From: an uncultured Mollicutes bacterium
GTDB lineage: Bacteria; Bacillota_I; Bacilli_A; RFN20; CAG-449
DNA: 9,534 nucleotides
NCBI GenBank assembly: GCA_900551385.1
Contig: URVS01000044.1
Coordinates: 1 to 9,534 of the forward strand
Direction of reading: 5' to 3'
Shown here: positions 1 through 6,888 of the stretch, piece after piece
How the letters are laid out: each line of letters opens with the position of its first letter
How positions within the stretch are numbered: position 1 is the first letter of the stretch
Program-made: the position numbers and the translations under genes
The notes under the pieces: model-generated
What the model was told of the DNA's origin: nothing
Seen by the model: the letters and a program-made list of their open reading frames with translations, nothing else
The model's database searches: none

Positions 1-1082
1 GGTGTTGTATCCGAAGTAATTGCTTTACCAATTGTACCAGTAATTACTCCTTTGTCCATAGTGAATGGATTACTTTTTGAAGCAGGGTTTTTTGTATACC
101 AATTATTAGTAGGTGTATCTGTATCTTGTTTAACATTTGTTAATGTTCCTTTTGTATCAGTAACTAAATATTGATCATATGATCCAACAATAACATAACA
201 TTTAGGTGCTTGAGCATCACATTTAACTTTTATAGTTGCAACACCTTGTTTTAAAGCTGTTATTTTACCATTTTTATCAACTGTAGCGACTTCTTCATTA
301 TCACTAGTATATTCAATATTATCTTTAAATGTTGCATTTTCTGGAGATATAGTTGGATTTAATTGATATTCTTCACCTATTTCTAATTCAAGTTCTTTTT
401 CAATATTATCGATTGAGGTTACTTGTACATAGTTATGAATAACATTATCTATTGTTCCACATGCTTCACATAATGTATAAAATACACCTGGAGTTGTTCT
501 TTTATTTATAAATGAATGTGTATGATTTGGTTTTGTATCTAAATATTTAGTTCCTACTAAAGAAGCTTTGGTTGTTTCAATAACTTTATCATTTACTTTA
601 GCTGTTATTTCAATATTATTTTTATCTAATGTTGTTTCACTTGAATAATTAATTGTGTAACATGCCCAATAATATGAATCATTATCTTCTTTTGTTAATT
701 GGTTTTCTTCAGAATAATAATATGTGTATTCACCAACAGAAATTCCTTTGTATACTGTATCAACTTCTATAGTTTTTTCTTCTTTGATAGTGTTGTCTAA
801 TCCTAATACTTCACTTCTAGAAAATGTAATTGTATCAACATTGCCTTTAACAGCCATAGCAAAACGTAAAACTGAACTTCCATTTTCTAATAATGCACAT
901 TGAGTGTAAATTTTAGATGTTTTAACTTCTTCATTATCACCAAATTGTATTCTTTTTATATTTATTCCATTATTGTTATATAAATGTGTTGTTTCAATAA
1001 ATGTATTATCTTTATTTAAAGATATATTATTCATCATTAATAATGTTGCAGCGCATAAGGCTAATTTAATTATTTTCTTCAT
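1..1082 (-). CDS. Secreted Big_2 (bacterial Ig-like) surface protein, 3' end beyond the window
   Basis: Open without a stop from ATG at 1082 to the left edge, giving 360 whole codons. An AGGTG Shine-Dalgarno (1093-1089), six nt before the ATG, supports the start and overlaps the TAG of the peptide gene upstream. The N-terminus (MKKIIKLALC, then AATLLMMNN) looks like a Sec signal; the lone Cys10 is not in a good lipobox. Residues 30-180 are a beta-rich region I do not recognise. Residues 187-216 hold HTH, CEAC and IHN, reminiscent of small zinc-ribbon-like repeats in Firmicute surface proteins. Residues 222-300 are a Big_2 domain (EVATVDKNGKITALKQG). From about residue 319 a module (DTDTPTNNWYTKN, TGTIGKA) closely matches the C-terminus of the lipoprotein at 4737-6722. 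Family knowledge suggests a cell-surface adhesion or glycan-binding role; the ligand is unknown. It is the last visible cistron of the operon. Confidence 0.85.
   Translation of the reverse strand, partial: MKKIIKLALCAATLLMMNNISLNKDNTFIETTHLYNNNGINIKRIQFGDNEEVKTSKIYTQCALLENGSSVLRFAMAVKGNVDTITFSRSEVLGLDNTIKEEKTIEVDTVYKGISVGEYTYYYSEENQLTKEDNDSYYWACYTINYSSETTLDKNNIEITAKVNDKVIETTKASLVGTKYLDTKPNHTHSFINKRTTPGVFYTLCEACGTIDNVIHNYVQVTSIDNIEKELELEIGEEYQLNPTISPENATFKDNIEYTSDNEEVATVDKNGKITALKQGVATIKVKCDAQAPKCYVIVGSYDQYLVTDTKGTLTNVKQDTDTPTNNWYTKNPASKSNPFTMDKGVITGTIGKAITSDTT
91..127 (-). repeat. 37-nt exact direct repeat, copy 1 (shared C-terminal module)
   Basis: Identical to 5119-5155. Both copies encode QDTDTPTNNWYTK or KDTDTPTNNWYTK at the same place in a shared module. 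Similarity continues downstream in register (21-43 against 5049-5071, encoding TGTIGKA). It marks duplication or exchange of a protein module between the first and last visible genes of the operon, rather than a mobile element. Confidence 0.88.
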
Positions 1083-1091
1083 ATTTGTCAC

Positions 1092-1217
1092 CTAAAAATT
1101 ATCATCAAAATGATCTATTTTTCCAATATCTTGTACAATATCTACTCCTGATAAAAGGATAATATCTTCTAATGTAACTTGTTCAAATTCTATTATTGGT
1201 GTTAAGTACTGTTTCAT
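1092..1217 (-). CDS. 41-residue acidic peptide, unknown function
   Basis: A short gene between the GH3 gene and the second Big_2 gene. Its ATG follows the GH3 stop by one nt (TAA-A-ATG), it ends in TAG at 1094-1092, and that TAG lies inside the AGGTG ribosome site of the next gene. A GGGG stretch about nine nt upstream is a weak ribosome site, so coupling to GH3 translation is likely. The product begins MKQYLTPIIEFEQVTLEDI and continues with LLSGVDIV and an Asp-rich end (DHFDDNF). It has nine acidic residues against two Lys, no signal peptide, no membrane segment and no Cys. The pattern K-x-Y-x-x-P-x-x-E followed by EDI and SG resembles short unannotated ORFs I associate with gut Firmicutes, but that is recollection, not a search. 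Exact packing between two genes argues it is real. Function unknown. Confidence 0.68.
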   Translation of the reverse strand: MKQYLTPIIEFEQVTLEDIILLSGVDIVQDIGKIDHFDDNF

Positions 1218-1218
1218 T

Positions 1219-4200
1219 TTATTTTTTCCCCTTTCTTTTTAAAATAATTTTATCAATATATTTTTCATTCCAAATTATTAATAGCATTACCATACTTATA
1301 GCAAATATAACTGTTATTGTTATTTGACTACCAATAACTAATTTTTCCCATGTTGGAGTTACATGAACTATTTTCATTCCTGAAGATATATAATTCATTT
1401 GATTTGATCTAACAACAGTATAAAGAATTCTATGTGCTGATTCTCTCATTCTCCATGCGAGTTCACCATATCCTTCTGAGAATTGTTTTAAATATTCTGT
1501 ATCAGTTGTTCCATCAGGTAAATCACTACCATGAAGTAATCCATCTTCTACTGACATATATGATTTATTCCAGAAGTCTGAAATAATAATTCCATTCATT
1601 CCAAATTCAGCACGACATACAGTATTTGTAAACCCTTGTACTCCAGTCCATTTAGCACCTAATCGATTAAGACCAGTCATAAGACCCATCATTTGCATTT
1701 CATCACCAACATTAATTGCAATTTCTATTGGTAATAAATAATTTTCTCTTATTGTTTGTTCGTTTGCCCAAGAACAAATACCATATCTATTAGTTTCTTG
1801 ATCATTTAATACACCATGTTTTAAGATGACATAGACTCCTTTTGCTTGAGTACCTTTTGTTTCATATCCACTTGTTATACCAGTTAAGAAGCCATCTTCA
1901 CTATAATATTCAAAAGCTCTACCATTATAAGCACCTCTTAACAAATTAATACCATATCCATAAATTCCAGCATACCCAACCCAAAGACATTCTTCACCAA
2001 TTTGAGCCCCTAATCTTTCCATTAAATCAGTATTAAATGTTGCAGCAACAATACCATTACATGTAAATATAGTTGGATATTCACCTACACCAGATTCAAA
2101 AAATTTAGCATATCCTTCAAAAATATTATCAGTTGAATTATAACCATAAGCTTGAATAGGCCCAACCGAGCCATTTTGTTCACATGTTGTAGGAGCATTT
2201 ATTCTTTCAATTAATTTAGTAGTTCTCAAACCATCACTTAATAAACTAATATAATCATCATAAGTTAATTGATCTAATAATTGTGACCATAATTCATTAT
2301 CGTATTCAATTAAACGATCATCTTCATATTCTCTTAAGTCAATCAATGAATAACTTGTTAAAGTTGAACCATATGTAGGATATTTAATATTATCTTTAGA
2401 AATAGTTTGGACTTTTTGATCATTATCATAACCATCTTTAACACTTATTTTAATAGTTTTATTTAAAGTACCTGACCAATTATTTCTAGTAACATATAAA
2501 GCATTTTCTCCATTTGTAGTTTTAGCATCTATTTTGTCATAAAGTAAATAATCGGTATTATCAAATTGATTAGTTATTTTATCGACACCAAAATTTTTCT
2601 TTTGTCCTTCATATTCTTGTTTAAATTTTTCATTAGCGTTAATAATATGTTCATTTGTAGAATATTTTTTATCATCAAAAGCAATATAAATTGGATTAGA
2701 TACTAATGTAGCATCGCCATCAACATTATAATTTTTCTTTTTTAAAATATTATTAATTGCATTATGAGCATCACTAGCAATAGTTAAATAATAATTATCT
2801 TTATTATCATTTGAACCTATTACATAAGTTTTAGCTTTATAAGAATCATAAGAAGCAAAATATTTTTCATTAACTTTTATTTTAATATTTTCAGTTTCAT
2901 TAGGTGCAAGAGACTTAGTTTTCTTAAAACCTACTAATTCAACAGAAGGTTTTTCAATTTTATTATTAATATCATATTGAGTATATGGTTTTTGTAAATA
3001 TAATTCTACAACATCTTTACCTTCTACTTTACCAACGTTAGTTACATCAATAGAAACTTCATATTCATCATTTTCTTTCTTTTCTACTTTATAATTAGAC
3101 CATTTAAATGATGTATATGATAAACCATATCCGAAAGGATATTTAACAACTTTTGAATAATCAAAATCACCAACATTTTCTTTGTTTAATATAGAATCTT
3201 CATATCTAGTTTCAGTATATTTATATCCATTATAAATACCTTCTTGATATGCTACATAATATTTATTTTCACCATTTCTATATGAAGTAATATTAGATGC
3301 ATTACCATATTCAGTAGCGCCTATATTATAATAAACAGGATTTGCAGAATGTTTATAAAAGAAAGTAGTAGATAAATTTCCTGATGGATTGACTTTACCT
3401 GCTAAAACTTTACCAATAGCAATAGTTCCAGTCGATCCAGTTGTACCACACCAAAGAAGTGAATCTATTGAATATTCATTATTATCAACAAAATCACATT
3501 GAATTTGATTAGCTGAATTCATTAAAACAATAATCTTTTTAATTGTACCATTATCTTTTAATTTCTTTAAATTTGTTAAAATATCTTTTTCATTATTAGA
3601 TAAAGATAAATAATTATTTGAATCATCTAAAACTTCATTTTTTGACTCAAACATATCTCTATTTTCACCTGCTGATCTTGATAAAACTACAATAGCAGCA
3701 TCAGCTTTATTATTTTTAGAACTTGGAAGTTCATTCCAAGGTGCATCTTTAGTTCTAAAAGATTTATTTTGAGATTGGTTTCCACTAAAATCTGTTCCTT
3801 GCCAATATTCTTCATGACTACTATAAAAATCCCATAAATCTTTATTTACAGTAAAGCCGCTTTTTTCTAAACCACTTTTTAAAGTGGTAGCTTTTTTTAC
3901 CGCTTTAGCATTAGCTCCACTTGAGCCACCACCAGTATAAACAAAATTAAAAGAATTTGCGCTATAAAGACTAATAGTAGATTTTTCTTTTAAAGGTAAA
4001 GTATTATTATCATTTTTTAACATTACTAAACCTTCGGACATTACTTCTTCAACAATATCTTCACTGGCTTTTCTTAAATCTTCAACATCAAAATAATCAG
4101 AATCATAATAACTTTTAATTTCAGCATCTTCATCAATAACAACTTTTTGAACAGGGATATTAAACGCTCCATTAATTGCAGAAGCATTATCTAAAGCAAT

Positions 4201-4284
4201 AGAAGAACCAACAGTAATCACACCAAAAAGAATAGTAAAAGTATTAGCTAAAACTTTTGATGTCGTTTTAAACGCTTTATTCAT
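1219..4284 (-). CDS. Membrane-anchored glycoside hydrolase family 3 protein, permuted domain order
   Basis: 1021 aa. ATG at 4284 has AGGAGG (4299-4294) nine nt upstream. Order: N-terminal hydrophobic segment (about 14-31, anchor or signal), GH3 C-terminal domain (75-312), FnIII-like domain (385-500), an unrecognised linker (500-660), GH3 N-terminal TIM barrel (665-975), C-terminal membrane helix (984-1004) and a Lys-rich tail. This reverses the usual GH3 order, as known for some rumen-bacterial beta-glucosidases. Catalytic candidates are the nucleophile Asp903 (IISDF) and acid/base Glu207 (SRSAGENRD, like the SGEGYDR motif of Thermotoga enzymes). Lys822-His823 and GRAFEYYSED (788-797) are intact. 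The usual DGPxG sugar-binding motif reads EQNGSVG (702-708), so its Asp appears to be Asn704 and specificity may differ. Likely removes terminal beta-linked sugars outside the cell; the substrate is unknown. The start overlaps the upstream membrane-protein gene by 8 nt. Confidence 0.93.
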   Translation of the reverse strand: MNKAFKTTSKVLANTFTILFGVITVGSSIALDNASAINGAFNIPVQKVVIDEDAEIKSYYDSDYFDVEDLRKASEDIVEEVMSEGLVMLKNDNNTLPLKEKSTISLYSANSFNFVYTGGGSSGANAKAVKKATTLKSGLEKSGFTVNKDLWDFYSSHEEYWQGTDFSGNQSQNKSFRTKDAPWNELPSSKNNKADAAIVVLSRSAGENRDMFESKNEVLDDSNNYLSLSNNEKDILTNLKKLKDNGTIKKIIVLMNSANQIQCDFVDNNEYSIDSLLWCGTTGSTGTIAIGKVLAGKVNPSGNLSTTFFYKHSANPVYYNIGATEYGNASNITSYRNGENKYYVAYQEGIYNGYKYTETRYEDSILNKENVGDFDYSKVVKYPFGYGLSYTSFKWSNYKVEKKENDEYEVSIDVTNVGKVEGKDVVELYLQKPYTQYDINNKIEKPSVELVGFKKTKSLAPNETENIKIKVNEKYFASYDSYKAKTYVIGSNDNKDNYYLTIASDAHNAINNILKKKNYNVDGDATLVSNPIYIAFDDKKYSTNEHIINANEKFKQEYEGQKKNFGVDKITNQFDNTDYLLYDKIDAKTTNGENALYVTRNNWSGTLNKTIKISVKDGYDNDQKVQTISKDNIKYPTYGSTLTSYSLIDLREYEDDRLIEYDNELWSQLLDQLTYDDYISLLSDGLRTTKLIERINAPTTCEQNGSVGPIQAYGYNSTDNIFEGYAKFFESGVGEYPTIFTCNGIVAATFNTDLMERLGAQIGEECLWVGYAGIYGYGINLLRGAYNGRAFEYYSEDGFLTGITSGYETKGTQAKGVYVILKHGVLNDQETNRYGICSWANEQTIRENYLLPIEIAINVGDEMQMMGLMTGLNRLGAKWTGVQGFTNTVCRAEFGMNGIIISDFWNKSYMSVEDGLLHGSDLPDGTTDTEYLKQFSEGYGELAWRMRESAHRILYTVVRSNQMNYISSGMKIVHVTPTWEKLVIGSQITITVIFAISMVMLLIIWNEKYIDKIILKRKGKK

Positions 4285-4735
4285 GTTTATTATCCTCCTG
4301 TAATTTATTTTGCTTTTGATAAATACTTACATTTCCTATAATTCCACTTATTAAAAACATAAATAAACTTATAATATATTCCTTATCCATTTCTTGAATT
4401 GCTTTCATATTAAATCCACCATAAAATACTTCAGATAAATACATGTATGAAGCATTAATAAAAATCAAGAATGAAACAAAACTCAAAACAGTAGTGATAA
4501 TACTAGCAAATTTTGATGTTTTAGAAAACAAAGATAAAACAACAAATAAACATAAACCAACAATTGGTAAACTAAAAGCCCATGCAGAATAATAGTCTGA
4601 ACCATCATATTTAATTTTATATATAATTCCACTAACAAGAGCTAATAAAGAACTAATTAAAGCAAGATAAAATCCTATTCTTTTAGAAGATATAGTTCTT
4701 TTCATATCTTCTAATACTACACTAAATTTTTCCAT
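4277..4735 (-). CDS. Small four-helix integral membrane protein, unknown function
   Basis: 152 aa from ATG at 4735. That start is preferred because AGGTG (4746-4742) lies six nt before it, the same site and spacing as for the gene at 1082. A GTG at 4744 in the same frame would add three residues and overlap the upstream stop by 8 nt, but has no ribosome site of its own. Four hydrophobic segments are visible (155-residue numbering): 24-43, 54-74, 79-101 and 125-142, with a charged C-terminal tail (QKQNKLQEDNKHE). I see no catalytic motif and cannot name a family. It sits between the surface lipoprotein and the anchored GH3 enzyme, overlapping or abutting both, so it is made with them. A helper or membrane partner for the GH3 protein is plausible but only inferred from position. 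Confidence 0.85.
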   Translation of the reverse strand: MEKFSVVLEDMKRTISSKRIGFYLALISSLLALVSGIIYKIKYDGSDYYSAWAFSLPIVGLCLFVVLSLFSKTSKFASIITTVLSFVSFLIFINASYMYLSEVFYGGFNMKAIQEMDKEYIISLFMFLISGIIGNVSIYQKQNKLQEDNKHE

Positions 4736-4736
4736 T

Positions 4737-6722
4737 TTATTCACCTAATCCAATAAAATGGATATTATTCATTACAATATTTCCTAAAGCAGGTTTCTTT
4801 AATTTTAAATTAACAAATGAACCAGATAAAGTTCCATCACTAGTAAATGTTACTTTAAAAGTAAATGTTTCATTTTGTTTAATATTAACAGTCTTAGTTT
4901 GACCTTTTTGAGTACCAATTTCATAAGTGAATGTTAAATCACTTTCAGTATTATTTGTTACATCCATTTTAAAGAAGAATTTACCATTATAAATATCTTC
5001 TCCATCTTTCGGAAGATATCTAACATTAATTGGAGTTTTAGAAGTTACAGCTTTACCAATAGTACCAGTAAGAGTTCCTTCATTTATAACAAATATATTT
5101 GATGTAGAAGCATTATTCTTTGTATACCAATTATTAGTAGGTGTATCTGTATCTTTACTAACATTTGCTAATGGCTCAACAGAATCTTTAACTTGAGTTT
5201 CATTAGACATAACTATTACTAAGCATTCTCTACTTAATAATCCTGAACTTACAACAATTTTTGTTGAGCCACCTTTATGAGCAGTAATAACACCATTATC
5301 AACAGTAGCTATTTCATTATTTAAAGAAGTCCAAACAACATCTTCAGTTAATCCTTCGGTTGTTGCAATAATAGTTTCTTGAGTAACATTATTAGTTAAA
5401 TCTAAAATAACATTTGTTTTTGATAATTCTAATGATTGAGAAGCAATATTTAAAGTTGTTTTAACTTTCATTTCTCCACTTGTAGCAGTTATATCAACAC
5501 TTCCACCTTTTAATAAAGTTACTACTCCATTATTAACAGTAGCTATTTTTTCATCACTAGAAGACCAAATAACTTCTTCAGTATTTCCATAAACATTTAA
5601 ATTAACTGTACCAGTAGCCAATTGAACGTCATAAGTTTTATTACTTAAATTAATCAATTTTTCACCTTCATTAATTTTAATTGCTAAAGATTTTTCTACT
5701 ACAAAATCAGTGCATTTTAATGTATAAGGTCCAAACATATAATTTGACCAATTATCACTACTACACATACTAACACTGAAAGGTTTATCTTGTTCAATTG
5801 TACAACTTTCAAATTTAACATCAGTTGGTGTATTAGCTTCAATTTTTACCATGAAGATTTCTTTTTCTTGATCAGTACCACTTGACTTAGCACCAAATCT
5901 TAAATATCCACTAACAGAACTTTCTACATTAAATGAAACATTAACAATATCACCTGCAGTAAATCCACTAGGCATATATCTTAAGAAATGTTCTGTTGAT
6001 TTATTTGTATTATTATTTAATGTTACTTTTCCATTAGCATGATAACCAGAAATATCTTTTGCGGTAGAATAATAATACCACTTACCAGCATTTTGATATA
6101 CTTTAGCATTTTTACCATTACTTAAAACATAATAATCTTCTGGAGCAGTAACAGTTACTTCACAAGTATCAAAAGCATCACCTTTAGCGGCTTTAATTGT
6201 AGTTTGACCTTTACTAACAGCAGTTACTAAACCATCTTCATCAACTGTAGCAACTCCTTCATTAGATGAAGTTCAAACATAACTACCACTTAAATTTTTA
6301 GAATTAGTTGCTTCTAATTGATATGTTAATTTTTCAGAAACATCTATTATTACTGTTTTTGCTGAAAGAGAAACTGTAATTTGTTCAACAGTAACTAAGC
6401 ATGTTGCAACTTTACTTCCAGCAGTTGCTTTAATTGTTGTTTGACCTACTTTTTCTCCTTTAATTCTTCCAGTAGTTGAAACACTGACAATATCAGGATT
6501 TTCACTTTCCCAAGTAACACTTACTCCTTTTGGACTAGTAATTGCTTTTAAATTTTGTTCTTGACCTACTACTAATGTAGTTTCTTTTTTATTCATAATT
6601 ATTGTAACATTACTAGTATTCGTATCATTAGAACAGCCAGTAAATAACATGACAAAACATAAAAGAATTAAACTAACCAATTTTGGTAATTTTAAATTAA
6701 AACGATTTCCAATTCTAACCAT
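4737..6722 (-). CDS. Big_2-repeat surface lipoprotein, interrupted by one in-frame TGA
   Basis: First gene of the operon. ATG at 6722 has AGGAGA (6733-6728) five nt upstream. The frame runs to TAA at 4737 with one interruption, TGA at 6275-6273 (codon 150). Standard decoding gives a 149-residue fragment; read as Trp it gives 661 aa. The N-terminus is a lipoprotein signal (basic RFNLKLPK, hydrophobic LVSLILLCFVM, FTG-Cys30). Then come Big_2 domains at about 38-112 and 113-192, a beta-rich module (195-345, carbohydrate-binding-like in appearance, not assigned), Big_2 domains at 347-428 and 429-506, and a C-terminal module (520-661) shared with the gene at 1-1082. Probable role: surface glycan binding or scaffold for the GH3 enzyme. 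The part after the TGA has no signal peptide and no good start, so it is not an independent gene. Gene callers may list 6273-6722 and 4737-5975 separately. It may be a recent pseudogene. Confidence 0.85.
5119..5155 (-). repeat. 37-nt exact direct repeat, copy 2 (shared C-terminal module)
   Basis: Identical to 91-127. It lies in the lipoprotein gene at the start of its C-terminal module (residue about 524 onward). The constant offset of 5028 nt across the repeat and its flanking similarity shows no indels between the two copies in this stretch. Confidence 0.88.
6273..6275 (-). other. In-frame TGA at a Trp position of a Big_2 domain
   Basis: The context is GSYV-TGA-TSSNEGVATV. In the same protein the equivalent positions read VTWESENPDIVSV, VIWSSSDEKIATV and VVWTSLNNEIATV, so the expected residue is Trp and one base (TGG to TGA) explains the stop. 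In the related domain of the gene at 1-1082 the position is Tyr. The flanking frame is intact on both sides, with no other stop or frameshift in the gene. Confidence 0.9.
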
Positions 6723-6760
6723 TTTTTTCTCCTATAACCCCAACATCCCTTTTCATAATA

Positions 6761-6769
6761 ATTATATCA
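6761..6769 (-). promoter_or_regulatory. Extended -10 promoter of the surface-protein operon
   Basis: The minus strand reads TGATATAAT, a perfect extended -10 (TGnTATAAT). The predicted start near 6754 would give a leader of about 32 nt before ATG 6722. No convincing -35 lies at 16-18 nt; that region is occupied by the cre site. The position between the terminator at 6839-6869 and the first gene fits. Confidence 0.7.
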
Positions 6770-6775
6770 AATTTG

Positions 6776-6789
6776 TGTAAACGATTTCA
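6776..6789. promoter_or_regulatory. CcpA-type cre operator (catabolite repression)
   Basis: The plus strand is TGTAAACGATTTCA and the minus strand TGAAATCGTTTACA. Each matches the Firmicute consensus TGWAANCGNTNWCA at every fixed position. It lies just upstream of the extended -10, roughly -22 to -35 from the predicted start, where bound CcpA would block RNA polymerase. Repression of a glycosidase operon by preferred sugars is the known role of such sites. Confidence 0.78.
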
Positions 6790-6838
6790 TTGCATTTATT
6801 TGTATAAATAATTGCATAATGTACACTGATTTAAATGC

Positions 6839-6869
6839 AAAAAAATACCTAGATGTTGCTCTAGGTATT
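6839..6869 (-). terminator. Rho-independent terminator after the anti-sigma gene
   Basis: A 10-bp perfect stem (AATACCTAGA at 6844-6853 with TCTAGGTATT at 6860-6869) has a 6-nt loop and a seven-T run on the minus strand (6845-6839). It starts 20 nt after the TAA at 6889 and separates the sigma/anti-sigma unit from the surface-protein operon. Confidence 0.88.
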
Positions 6870-6888
6870 CATAAATATAGATTTATTA

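Noticed and set aside
4266..4282. A second cre-like site at the start of the GH3 gene
   Set aside because: AAAGCGTTTAAA keeps the centre but loses the outer TG and C of the consensus; it is coding sequence for NKAFK.
4277..4744. GTG start at 4744 for the four-helix protein
   Set aside because: It lacks its own ribosome site; AGGTG at 4746-4742 is ideally placed for ATG 4735. The GTG is kept only as an alternative.
4737..5975. A separate 412-residue gene starting at ATG 5975
   Set aside because: There is no ribosome site before 5975 and no signal peptide, and the frame is open 99 codons further upstream to the TGA with continuous domain sequence. It is the rear part of the lipoprotein gene.
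6273..6275. Selenocysteine insertion at the TGA
   Set aside because: The position is Trp (or Tyr) in the equivalent repeats, never Cys, and a surface Ig-like domain has no redox site there. I saw no obvious SECIS-like hairpin just downstream.
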